From: Adiantum capillus-veneris
Lineage: Eukaryota > Streptophyta > Polypodiopsida > Polypodiales > Pteridaceae
Direction: 5' to 3'
Assembly: GCA_014529385.2 (NCBI GenBank)
Contig: CM043960.1
Coordinates: 38,791,281-38,855,280, forward strand
Length of the DNA stretch: 64,000 bases
Positions 1 through 10,909 of the stretch are shown one piece after another. Within the stretch, counting starts at the first letter, position 1. Every line of letters begins with the position of its first letter. The translations under genes and the position numbers were made by a program. A model generated the notes under the pieces. That model was not told the DNA's origin. It ran no database searches and was given only the letters and a program-made list of their open reading frames with translations.

Positions 1-20
1 AGAGAGAGAGAGAGAGAGAG
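1..20. repeat. (AG)n microsatellite at window edge
   Basis: Pure AG dinucleotide run that continues off the left edge of the window, so its true length is unknown. Confidence 0.9.
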
Positions 21-444
21 CCAATCAAGGGGACTACTAAGGTAGCCGCTTTGTGAAAAGATATTATAAGAACTCGGGGGTCATTAGATGTATTGATTAA
101 TTGCATTGGCTGCTGGGTGAAAGCATGAAATGGTGGTCAATTTGAAAGGCTTTTCTAGGTGGTTTTCAAAGTACTTCTCAAGTTTTATTTGTTCCCTTTT
201 AAATAATTTATCGGGGACGTGGAAAATTGCAAGAAATGGAAAATGTCGCCACTTCAAGAATGCCATCATTTTTTTAACATTGTTTGCGGGTAGAGGGTGA
301 CTGTGACTTTTGTTGCATGCCATTCTACACAGCAGGAAGCTACCCATGCGCTACTCCATCTTCATGCACCCTGCGTGAACAGAGCAAGGAAGAACTACGG
401 ACGCCTACCCTCTCTGTGCGACCTCAATATTCATCGGGTATTGT

Positions 445-490
<46 letters not shown>

Positions 491-1319
491 GTAGTTGAGC
501 AATGTGTTTGTTTGAGGACATTGTGAATCATGGATTGTGTTTTTTTGTTTGTACAGTGATATGAAGACTTCACTGCAAAAGTGCACCATGGTAGCAGCTG
601 ATGGTGGTTCAGCTAGCATGCTTTCATCCAGTAGCAAGCCTAGGAGCTCCACAACATTGGGCATAAAGTTTGAAACTATCGGCGACAAAAGCATCGATAC
701 ATATCAACTTTGTCTCTTTAATTGTAGAAATTTTCTTTTCAATGTTTGTTTACTATGTCAAATGTGGTTTGCAGCAAAGAGCATGTAACATAGTGACTGG
801 CAACGTACTAAGGAACCACTTCTCTTGATAACTAGATGTATCCTCAATGTGTCTTGGTTTGAATTTCAAACTATGTGCCCGTTCAGCCTGCACTCTAGGT
901 ACTCGTCCAATTTTGACCCATCTAAATTACTCAAAAAACATGGTTATAAAGTTTTGTTAGGTTCTTTGTGTAAATTTGCATCTATAAAGACTCTTTATAG
1001 CTTTCATCCTCAACAAATGAACTATAATCACAAAACAAGCAATTGATACAAAGCAGAGTTAGTTCTTGCATGTATCTTTGTAGCTATGAATCACAAGTTA
1101 GAGGGAATAATCTATTGGGAAGCCATGATTTTGAAACACAAAAACTTCCTCTCATGTTTCCCTTTTATCACTTCTCCCCCCCCCCCCATAAATATGATAC
1201 CCCTTCCCTTATTTTTAAGCTTGGGAGATAAATTATTGGGGGCCTACCCCTAACTTATACGCTTATGTAAATTGTAAAAAAAAACCCCTCCCTTGCACTT
1301 ACGTGGTGCAGTAAGTTTT
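21..1319. other. No recognisable gene
   Basis: AT-rich sequence with only short, frequently stopped reading frames. It holds a (CT)n run at 449-486 and a C-rich homopolymer near 1177-1188. No motif, splice-supported exon or RNA gene was recognised. Confidence 0.5.
449..486. repeat. (CT)n microsatellite
   Basis: About 19 uninterrupted CT units. Reading frames across it give Ser-Leu or Arg-Glu repeats with no coding meaning. Confidence 0.95.
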
Positions 1320-2420
1320 TCATGGTGGATCCCCCGGGGTGTCGACCAAGTCAAGGCAGGATTTTTGTTTATGTGGTAATGCCCTAAGTACTTGACATGG
1401 TACTCTCTTCTATTTAGGTGGTTTTTTTTGCCATGCGAGCTATTTTTGTTTATGTGGTAATGCCCTAGGTACTTGACATGGTACTCTTTTCTATTTAGAT
1501 GGTTGTTTTTGGCATGCCAGTTATTCTTGTTATGATGCTAAGTGCCCAACCTACCTGACATGGTACTTTTTTCTAGTGTGGGGTTCTATCATGGTAATAA
1601 TGCCCAAGGTACTTGGCATGGTAGTTTCTTTTTACATGGCTTTCTTTTTGTTACGGTGACATTGACCAAGTACTTTTCCATGGTGGTTTTTTTTGTTATG
1701 ATTGTTTGTTTTTTCCATGGAAGTTTGTCTATTATTGTGGTACTTGTCATGGTAGTTCTTTCTACTGTGACAATTGCAAGGGTCATGGCTATTTTTCCAG
1801 GTATCATGTAATGGCCAAAATGCCTGTCATGGTACTTCTTTTGATCATGGTGTTTTTTTTTCATGGCAGTATTGCCTGCTATGGTACTTTTCTTTTGCTA
1901 TTGTTGTAGTGCTCAAGGTACTTTTCTACTATCCATGGTATATGTCATTACCTTAGAGGTTTTTTGGAAAGCCATCTCTGTTATGGTGGCAGTGCCCAAG
2001 GTACTTTTTCATGGTTTTTTTTGCTATGGTTGATTGTTTCTTTAAGGAAGTTTGTTTGCTATGGTGGTTGTGCCCAAGGTACTTGTAAAGGTAGTTTTTT
2101 CTATTAAGGTGGTTGTACGGTCATTGCTAATTAGTGTGTAGTGTCCAAGAAACCTGTCATTGTACTTTGTTTTTTGTCATGGTGGCTTTTTTATCATGAC
2201 AGTCTTTCCTGTTATGGTAATAGCTTTTGCCTTGATGTTTTAATGGAATGGCAGTTTCTGTTATGGTGGTAGTGTCCAAGGTACTTTTCTACCTGCCATG
2301 GTATTTTTAATTGCCTTGGTGGTTTTTTGGAGTGTCCAAAGTACTTTTTTATGGTAGTTTTTTTTTGTTAAAGGTACTTGTCATGGTACTTTGGGTTGTA
2401 ATGGTGCTTCTCATATCTAA
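1320..2420. repeat. Degenerate GGTACTT-type minisatellite
   Basis: About 1.1 kb of low-complexity T/G-rich sequence. Variants of CATGGTACTTT, AAGGTACTTG and TGGTGGTTTTTT recur every few tens of bases, with units such as 'gcccaaggtactt' near 1607, 1995 and 2070. The array stops just before a splice acceptor (ATGCAG, exon from 2457), so it is probably an expanded intron of the following gene. Arrays with the same GGTACTT core lie at 6320-7020 and 8990-9780. Confidence 0.6.
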
Positions 2421-2456
2421 TCCCTGTGGGCCTTTTGTTCTTCATTTGTCATGCAG

Positions 2457-3512
2457 AAAGAAGTGACTGACTTGGAAGCATCAGCGAGTACGTGTGTACA
2501 ACAAATCAACTTTTGTGAGAGCATGTTGGAGCAGGTGAAGGCTGGTGACACAATGTTACTGCTTCCGATAGCTAGCCAGCACTTGAGCCACTTGCAGGCT
2601 ACATTCTCTGTTCTAGGACTATGTGCTGCATGTGGTCTTGCATTTATGGCTTCCCATGTGGTTTGTGTATACACGCTAGCATGTGGTCATGCATACCATG
2701 CTCTGTGTTTTGCTGCCTGGCTTGAATCAGAGACGGTATGTGCGGACGCCTCTTGCAAGAGTAGTATTCCAGATTCACTTAAATCAATGCTCCTGCATAT
2801 AGGTTGGTTGCCGTTGCTCCCAATCTCATATAAATCCATGAACAGTTTAGGTTTCCTTCAAGTATCTGTTGATTGCACAAGCCTGAACTTCACTGATGTG
2901 CTTGCACGTTTTGGCCATATTCCTTGTGTGGCGTCGATACAGGATGACGTACCAAAGGTTGTGCTACAACCTACTTCTGAATCCCATAGTGTGTAGTCCA
3001 GTGAGGGAACTCCAGCTGTGAAGGTAGACCCCCCCTGCAGGCACATCAACAGTTGAGCCACAACCAAGCGAAAGCAGTCCAAAGGAAGATGCAACTGTTG
3101 ACGATGCGGAGGCAATAGCGCAAGAGGGAGTGGATGCAGTGCAGCGCATGGTAGCTGGTGATGAGAATCCAAATTCTCCAATCTTTATGAGTGACATGGT
3201 GAAGGTGTCAAAGAAGTGCAAGGAAAACGGTGATGGTAAGTGGTAATGGTATTGGACTTGTCAACTTCTATGCAATGTCTGCATGGGGCTGATGTGTTGT
3301 TTTATGACATAGGTGGACCTTCCAAAAAGAATAGACCTTCGGAGTCCACGCGTTCAAAGCAGCATGCTCATCATGCAGATGGAGATATGGGAGAGAGGAA
3401 AGCACCCAGATCACCTCCAGCCGTGAAGAAGACTCCCAGAAAGAGTATTCCCCTCCGCAATCCTTCTAGTGTTTCCCACCCCCCCAAGACTCAAGTTTGC
3501 AAGAAATTGTGA
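2457..3512 (+). pseudogene. RING-like zinc-binding protein, two exons, broken
   Basis: Exons 2457-3235 and 3313-3512, joined by a GTAAGT...ATAG intron that keeps phase. Counting from 2451, the first 110 residues hold a RING-like cluster: C58-x2-C61, then C78-x-H80-x2-H83-x2-C86, then C97-x4-C102. The last C pair spacing is not canonical. A Ser/Pro/acidic linker follows, then a Lys/Arg/Pro-rich tail ending at 3512. The frame is broken twice. TAG at 2994-2996 fits a CAG-to-TAG change, and a C7 tract near 3030-3036 carries one extra C, after which the next frame is open to the exon end. The degenerate array at 1320-2420 lies just upstream, as expected for a transposon-type gene with a swollen intron. 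I do not recognise the family; RING-like is the most that can be said. A functional E3 ligase is unlikely in this copy. Confidence 0.5.
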
Positions 3513-3539
3513 CTCTTCAACTGTAATACAAGAATCTGC

Positions 3540-4985
3540 AATTCTTTTTTTTGAATGCAAAAGAAACTTTTTTGTCGGCCTCTATGTTTTTGTCGCTTTT
3601 ATGTTTGATAAGCGCAGTGTCTATGTTTTTGTCGGCCTCTATGTTTTTGTCGCTTTTATGTCAAATATTGCCTCGTGTTTATTTTTCAATGTTGAATGTT
3701 GTTGATCCGAGCCTATCACAAATTTTTGTTTATTATATTTTGTTGGTTTTCCTTGCTTCTAGAGGTTTACAATAAAAGAAAGAGTGAGAACAACCTCTTG
3801 GAAAAATTAAAAAAATGATTTGATGGGAATTTTTTCTTGACTAGTTCACCGGAGGTGAAAGGTAGAGGGAGAACCTAGTGGTAAAGGGAAGGGAAAATAT
3901 ATAAATGTGAAAAGAAAAGATATAATGTGGTTGTGGAGCCATGCACCCATGATTCAAGGGTCATGAGTGGCTCATATCATCATGGCTTTGGAGCCATATG
4001 ATGATTCAAACAGATGGGACCCAAGTGGAAGACTTGGTAAAGGAAGGAACCAGACACATGATTTTGCTGAATTTTTAAAAAATACTTCCACTCCGATCCA
4101 AGAAAAGTTGTCTTCATCAAAGTTGTAGCTGATGAGCTGGAGATTCTGACCATATTTTTTTTATAATTTTTGCATCTACGGTCTAGGAGATATGGCCAAA
4201 ATGGCGGACGCCAGTTTTTTCAACTGTGGTGGAGACCACCCCCTCTACCTTTACACACACACCCTTCCTTTTCCACATTGAGACCTTCTCTAAAAATCAG
4301 CCATTAGTCTTCTCACCCTCCCCTCCTTCCTCCTCTCTCTTAAGCTCAAAAAACCATCAAAATTCCTCTTCTAATCACCTCTCAAGTCATGCTTAATCTT
4401 GTTGTAATTCAACCCCTTTCTATTATTACTAGATATGTATTGATTTTATGTAGATTCTTTACATTTTAAAATAAGGAATCTCTTGGACTCAAGCTATGGA
4501 GGAAGGAGTGAAGACAACACAAGTGATGATGGAGCTAATTAGTTGCAAATTGGTCAACAAATCACTTGGAAGGAGCTTCTTCATTGGTTGAATGTCCCTA
4601 ATCAAGCTTCATTTGTACAAATTACACTTGGATCTTAACCTCACTCCTAATCACTCTTTTTCCTATATAAAGAGGCCTTCCCCTTTGTAATTTCAAGCCT
4701 CCCTCAGCCCCATTGAGTCTTTGTATCACTCACCATGAGCCCATAAAGCTCATTCATTCCCTCTATTCTTGCACATTTTAGAGTGCAAATTGTTTCATGC
4801 TAGTAACCTCCCCTCCTCTTACTTATGTTAATTAAGAGAAATCTTTTATGTGTGTGTGAGAGTGCTTGATGTTATTTTGGCTAATCCTTGAGTGGTTGTT
4901 TAGTAATCTACATGCTATTTGTGTTGGGAGTGTTTGAAGTTATCCATTCCTTGTACACACACTAAGGTTAATGCTTCATTCATAG
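3540..4985. other. No gene; possibly LTR-like sequence
   Basis: No supported reading frame. A short internal duplication ('tttgtcggcctctatgttt') lies at 3570-3655. The stretch 4070-4230 and the CT/A-rich stretch 4240-4850 look like the untranslated part of a retrotransposon LTR, but I found no matching second copy, TG...CA ends or target duplication, so I make no firm call. Confidence 0.3.
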
Positions 4986-4986
4986 T

Positions 4987-4988
<2 letters not shown>

Positions 4989-5056
<68 letters not shown>
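4989..5056. repeat. (CT)n microsatellite
   Basis: About 34 uninterrupted TC units directly upstream of the FCP1-like pseudogene. The long open frame through it is partly an artefact of this repeat. Confidence 0.95.
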
Positions 5057-5059
<3 letters not shown>

Positions 5060-5079
5060 GTAGCGGTCCTAGTCCACGC

Positions 5080-5973
5080 TTCCAAGACTAGGTGGTGTCC
5101 TCATCTCATTTCCCTTGTGGCGCAATGGAGTTTGTTTTGGTGTAGAGGCCGCCATTCCAAATTCCCTTCGTCACTGTCTTTTACAGAGTGTCCAAAGGAA
5201 AAGGGGACCCTCAAGCTGCCCGTAAAGGAAATCATCATCATCAGAGATCCCCCAAAGTACATTCCCCCAACTATCTCCTCCTTGCCATGTGATGATCCAA
5301 GCCGATCAACCCTCATATTAGATCTTAATGGTGTACTTTGTCTTACATGTACACCTAATAAGTATGACCCTTCGTCTATCCCCGATATTGAAGCTACATC
5401 ATTTGTCAAGCATGAGGAGGCGGATGGCAGGTACCTGTTTGTTCTGAAAGATGCACATAATTTTATTACATGGGTTGTGAGGCAAATGTCTACATATGGA
5501 GCAGTCCAATGCTCAGCAGAGTGGGCTCAAGAATTCGAAGATGTTTTCCCCAGGTTCACAGTTATATTAGTGGATGGGTTGGACAACAGTTATGTGATGT
5601 GGGCAATTACTGTTTTGGTGGTGGAAGACCACCATTTTTCAAGGTATTGCAAAATTTTTTGGCGAAGTTGCAGCGGTATGATACCAGCAATGTCCTTTTA
5701 ATTGAAAACAGTTCCTATAAATGTCATTATAATCCCTGTGGTATTTACATCATAGTGCCTAGTATTGAGCACCGCTCCAGCCAATACTTGTCAAAAGATC
5801 TAAAGGCCTAGCTAGAAGGATGGCAGCATGCTACAGATTGTCGTGCCTTGGTGAACACATTTAACAAACCAAAACCTACTGATGACGACAAGTATGTATT
5901 CACAACAATTGCAAAAGGGTTTGAAAAGACATCGTATGATGCTACTTATGTGGGCCACAGCTCATGCCCATAG
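5080..5973 (+). pseudogene. FCP1/SCP-type phosphatase-like domain, broken
   Basis: The first frame (about 5080-5470) contains ILDLNGVLC at 5315-5341. This resembles the HAD-phosphatase motif I (DxDGTL) but has Asn in place of the second Asp. After about 5470 homology moves to the next frame. There ANVYIWSS fits the FCP1 'iWSS' motif II, and YDTSNVLLIENSSYKCHYNP (about 5675-5735) fits the family's 'LLIDDSpyK..NP' block, with Glu-Asn replacing the Asp pair. Reading continues through TAG at 5809-5811 (CAG-to-TAG would explain it) for about 50 more codons to TAG at 5971-5973. FCP1/SCP proteins dephosphorylate the RNA polymerase II C-terminal domain. Here the nucleophile motif, the acidic pair and the frame are all damaged, so a dead copy is the likely reading. 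It could belong to the same mobile gene as the neighbours, but nothing proves it. Confidence 0.65.
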
Positions 5974-6319
5974 AGTGCAAGTGCGCCGATGACATCCCTT
6001 GCTTTTTTTAGGATGACAGATCCTTTATGTACCTTTTGTAACTAAGCTAAACCCGTGCCAGAACCTTGTATATGTATATGCCACTTTCCATGTGGAAACC
6101 AATTTTTTGGCTTCATTTTGATTACCATTGTAACTCATGTAATGACTTGATGTCAAATTGATGAAGATCTAATATATTCCAACTGGTTGAATGCGTTGTC
6201 TTTGTGTCCCAGCATTGAAGTGTTATTTTTCTGATTCAAGTAGTTTAAGACCGTTTAAGTGTCCAAGCATTGAAGTGTTATTTTTCTGATTTTGTTATTG
6301 TTTCCCAATTTAAGACAGT

Positions 6320-7020
6320 TACAATGTAAGGTATTTTGGGTTGGCATACCAAAACTTAACAGATTGTTATGTACATAAACCACCAGAGGACTACCTATAA
6401 GGTACTTTGGGCTGGCATACAACAACTTTTACAAGTCCTTGTTTCCTACATAGTTTAAGACAGTTTCCACCTGTGAACTACCTGTAAGGTATTTTTGGTT
6501 GTCAGAAGTGTAAAGAACCTATAAGGTACTTTGGGCTGGCATACAACAACTTTTACAAGTCCTTGTTTCCTACATAGTTTAAGACAATTTCCACCTGTGA
6601 ACTACCTGTAAGGTACTTTTGGTTGTCAAACCTGTAAAGAACCTATAAGGTACTTTGGGATGGCATACAAAAAGTTTTACAAGTGCTTGTTACTTACATA
6701 TCTTAACATACAGAAACCACTTGAGCACTACCTTAAAGGTACTTTGGGCCGGTAGATAAACTTTTAGAAGTGCTTGTTTCCTACATATTTTAACAGAAGT
6801 GCTTGTGAACTACCTGTAAGGTACTTTAGGCTGACAGACTAGTACTTTGTGTTCCAGAATGAAATGCTATTTTTGCTACTCAAGTAGACAAAAGCGTTTA
6901 CAAGTGCTTGTTTGGACTGGCCTGCAAGAGGTTTTGAAACCTATGATAGGCTCCTACAAAAACCACCTGTGGAATAGCTGCATGGTACTTTGAAGCTAAT
7001 TACTGGTACTTCTACAAGTT
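6320..7020. repeat. 124-bp tandem repeats with AAGGTACTTTGGG motif
   Basis: The motif GGTACTTTGGGCTGGCATAC starts at 6401 and 6525, and a one-base variant (GGGATGG) starts at 6649, giving an exact 124-bp spacing. A shorter, more decayed unit begins near 6738. Units also share 'acaagtccttgtttcctaca' and 'ccacctgtgaactacctgtaagg'. The array lies just past the 3' end of the minus-strand transposase-like gene (7035-10569), where subterminal repeats of a DNA transposon would be expected. That role is inference. Confidence 0.75.
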
Positions 7021-7034
7021 ACTTGGGCAGCACC

Positions 7035-10000
7035 CTATATCACTATTGGCATACTATTGTACACATTTTCGTATAATTCTGCAGCGAGTTTGAACTTATG
7101 TGGCTCTCCTTCTAAGGGTTCCAAAGGTATCTTAATCGATCTAACCAAGTGTGATGCAAGAAGCACTTTTGGTTGACTAGCAGGCATGTAATAGATATGC
7201 TCGGCACCTTCCACTAGCTTGTAATAGTAATCCTCAACCAAATAGGTCCCTACAAAAAGTATGTTTCCCCAGGAATCACTCAAGGCTCTTGTTGTTTTGT
7301 ATTTCTCCTGTGAGCACCTCAAAAGGTATAAGTCATCTCCATCTTCATTGGAATTGGTGGCAAAGGCATCACCGATGCATAGAGCATCACTAATTGCGTC
7401 ATGGTGCCCACCATACATTGGCAGACCTGATCCTTCATCATCACTAAAATATTCACTTTCTGCATTGTCACAATCCAATGCCTCAAGGGTTAGATACTCC
7501 CAGTCCTCAACATGTGTGTTGTTCAAGCATCGCCTCCAACGTTGGGACATACAAAATTCACAAAACAAGAGAGAAGTCTGCAACAATGGAGTGCACACTT
7601 GTCACTCTTGGAGTATCCATTGACACAGTGTATTGATCGTGAGCCTTCAACTCGCTTGCAATTCCACTTCTTCTCCCTTGGCACCTCAGTTGCTTGGACC
7701 TCCCAAAAAATCCGATTCACCCCTGTGTGACCACTTTCATCATTAAATTTATGCTTCAAGAAGCCAACAACATCCTTGCCACACTTCATGTGCCATGCAT
7801 CAGCCTTTAACTGCTCATGTGTTAAAGCCCTCTTAACAACTGCCCCTGCCCCATCATGCTCCCCTTTGCCGTGGCCCGAGGCAAAGAAACTCCACAGCAT
7901 TTCAATGCCTGTCAAACCATAGTACCTAAAACAATGACCCACCTTCAATGTTGGGCAGAAACAAATTTTTGGAAACTTTTCATTAGAGGTGGAATAAAAC
8001 CTGGTGTACCTTGACATGAAGAAGAATGGTCTAGATGACTTGAATTGAGCAGCACATCCATCTGACCACACCCAGTGCCGCTTCAAGAAGTTGAATCCCT
8101 GATTTTGAAGCAAAACACTATGCAGTTGCAAGCAGTGTTGCACAAAGAGCGTGTCATGATCTTTGTCATCAGAAATGTAAAAATGTGTATATTTTAACAC
8201 CTGGTCTTTCTCGTCTCGAATGTATGTAATGTGCACCCAGATGGTGACTTGTGAAGAGTACCAATGCATTGACTGAATTTCATTTTGCTCCTTAAATGAG
8301 TAATTTTCCACAAAGTCAATAACAGAGACCACTACATCTCTAGGAAACCTATGAATGCAATCTTTGAACTGCTGAGATTGCCACCGGGCAATAAAATTGT
8401 GTCGGATGTAAGTGGTCAGATGCTTTTGAAGAGAAGTTGTGAGATCCTTGCATCCCATTTCCTTCACCAGAAGATCCTTGCACTTCTTGCCTTGAGAATG
8501 GGTTGAGGCAACGTCTTCAAACACCTTAACAGAAATTTGGGCTGCACTTTCAAGTGTTTCGTTTGGACAAAGCATTAATATCTTCAGCCCACATTGAGGA
8601 CATTCTCCCTTCAAGCAAGGCAACTTATGAAATGCGGAGTCCATTGGTTTTTCACAGAACATACTTTCAGTCAATGTGCTTACATTAGTGTATGTGTATG
8701 TGGCAGCTTCACACTTACTTGGAGACTCTTTTGGCAAGCATATAGCACACATGCAGCCACACCCATCACCATGCATGCCTGGCTTACTGTGTCTCATGTG
8801 GTTGAATGCTTCCTTGAGATATATCATTTGAATATGAGCAATACAGCAGCACAGTCCTTCAACTTACGAACAAACCAAGGTTTCAATCCCTCAAAACATC
8901 TGAGTGAGATCTTGATGTGTGGATATTGCATTTAGAACCTCCTATAAAGCTCACCCTGTGCAAGAAAAAATAAAACCCATCAGAGGCTCATACTTTTTTC
9001 GAAGTAAAACCTCTGTGAGGTATTCAATGATTTTTTCTACCTCCAAAGTACCTAGAGCACCTCTTTACTATCATGGTACTTCCATGACTACCTTTGAAAA
9101 TAAATCTATGGTACTTTCAAGACTACCATTGTGAGGTATTATAGACTCTTTCAAAGATCCAGAGTATCTAAAGAGCCTCTTTACTGTCATGGTACTTCCA
9201 TGACTACCTTTGAAAGGAACTCTATGAACTTTTTCTACCTCCAAAGTACCTAGAGAACCCATTTAAACTCGCATGGTACTTTCAAGACTACCTTTGCAAG
9301 GTATTCTAAACTCTTTCAAAGATCCAGAGTACCTAAAGAGCCTTTATACTATCATGGTACTTCCATGAATACCTTTGAAAGGAACTATGTGACTATTCTC
9401 TGCCTCCAAAGTTCCTAGAGAACCTCTACACTCTCATGGTAAATAACTACCTTTGAAAAGAACTCTATGGTACTTTCAAGACTACCTTTGCGAGGTATTC
9501 TAGACTCTTTCAAATGTTCGGAGTATCTAAAGAGCCTCTTTATTGTCATAGTACTTCCATGACTACCTTTGAAAGGAACTCTATGAACTTTTTCTACCTC
9601 CAAAGTACCTAGAGAACCCATTTAGACTCGCATGGTACTTTCAAGAATACCTTTGCGAGGTATTCTAGACTCTTTCAAAGATCCAGAGTACCTAAAGAGC
9701 CTTTTGTACTATCATGGTACTTCCATGACTACCTTTGAAAGGAACTCTATGACTTTTCTCTACATCCAAAGTTCATACCTATGAAACGTTAGGAGCATAC
9801 CTGTGAATCATCAAGCAAATGTATTGGATGCTTTATGTAAGATTTTTTGCCCAATCGTTTTTGACACACATCTTTTTTGTCGACACTCTTGTCTCTGTCT
9901 GCCAAAAGGAAAAAACAAGGTCTTTTGTCGCTTGTGTGATGGTGGAACTTTGAGGTAGTTGACAACTACATAATTGCAAAGGAAATGCGCCAACCTTAGC

Positions 10001-10569
10001 CTGTTTTAACCGCGAATTGGCTGCTGCAAAGTTTCGCCGACGCAATCCAATAAATTTGGCCATCTTGGAGTTGCTAATAGACCTTGATGGATCTCCTTCA
10101 CTATTCACCAACATCATGCAGACAGCTCTTTTTATCTTCAGCTCCTCTTCAGACATGGATGCTTTGACTTTAGTAATTGTGCCTTGAATATTGGATAGTA
10201 TTGACTTCTTAGATGCATGATGCAAACGTCTAAAAGCTGGCAGTCCTAGAAGACATTGAAAGTTTTCTTAGCATCGCAAGTCATGCCTTTTGTTGCTTCT
10301 TGCCAGCATTTTGAGACTTTCATGCAAACCTGATTCACATCTTCTATTGACCTTGAACCTGATGCATCACTTTCTCGTTGTCTCCTACGGGTCTCTCTTT
10401 TCATCATAGACCAATATTCTTGCATCCGATGGTTACCTTCATGGCGAATTGTGATTGAGTCATCTCTGTGGTAATTGTGAGTCATGTCATCATGAAGTGG
10501 ATTGTATTGCGCATGCTGTTGAAAGTACTCAGAGCCCTGCAGTGTACTTGGAGGTGGCTCGTTGTGCAC
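7035..10569 (-). pseudogene. Transposase-like gene with DGCAAQFK and GHGKG motifs, two main exons
   Basis: Minus-strand gene. Exon 1 is about 10569-9801 and ends CACAG|GTATGC. The intron is 9800-8956 and ends TTGCACAG. Exon 2 is 8955-7035. Exon 1 has basic/acidic segments and an FSFWQTETRVS block. Exon 2 has a Cys/His cluster (GCGCMCAICLP near 8750), then WVWSDGCAAQFKS (about 8030-8075) and FFASGHGKGEHDGAGAVVKR (about 7835-7890). The DG..QFK and GKG..DG..VKR pair recurs in transposon-encoded proteins of several eukaryotes; I do not know a settled family name. The Asp/His residues make a DDE-like nuclease plausible. The last 160 codons (LNNTHVEDWEYL onward) lie in another frame. Breaks: frame shifts near 10246, 9900, 8840 and 7530, and TAA at 8934-8932 where CAA would fit. 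A repeat-filled intron and GGTACTT arrays flank it. Clearly a dead mobile gene. Confidence 0.6.
8990..9780. repeat. Intronic tandem array, about 359-bp higher-order period
   Basis: The phrase CTCTTTCAAA recurs at 9146, 9311, 9505 and 9670, so spacings alternate 165, 194 and 165 bp. This gives a higher-order period of 359 bp made of two unequal subunits. Units share CATGGTACTTCCATGACTAC and 'ctacctccaaagtacctag'. The array fills most of the intron of the minus-strand transposase-like gene. Confidence 0.8.
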
Positions 10570-10855
10570 AATCCTCTCTTCAAAACATCCAACACCACAA
10601 GCAATGGCCGGCCATCCAACATGGAAGTTGTGTGGAGGTTGTTGCTAGTGCGGAACGTGCTCTCCCAAACTGCTGAAATCGACATTCCACAAAAGGTGAC
10701 AATCGAGTGGAGGCTGCTGCTTAGACACAACCTGTTGGCCAATCTCCTGTTGCAACATCTCCATCCCGATCTCCTAGACCTTTAGTCTCCACACCTTATG
10801 ACAATTCTCCACAAGGTCCCTCTACAAGTTCCTGCTGCAATTTTCATTCTTCTTG

Positions 10856-10856
<1 letters not shown>

Positions 10857-10907
<51 letters not shown>
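10857..10907. repeat. (GA)n microsatellite
   Basis: About 25 uninterrupted GA units, just beyond the 5' end of the minus-strand transposase-like gene. Confidence 0.95.

Positions 10908-10909
<2 letters not shown>

Noticed and set aside
3540-4985. Solo LTR
   Set aside because: Looks LTR-like in composition, but no TG...CA ends with target duplication and no second copy in the window.
4919-5079. N-terminal part of a 260-codon open frame with a long Ser-Leu repeat
   Set aside because: The frame is held open by the (CT)n run; only the later part matches the FCP1-like family.
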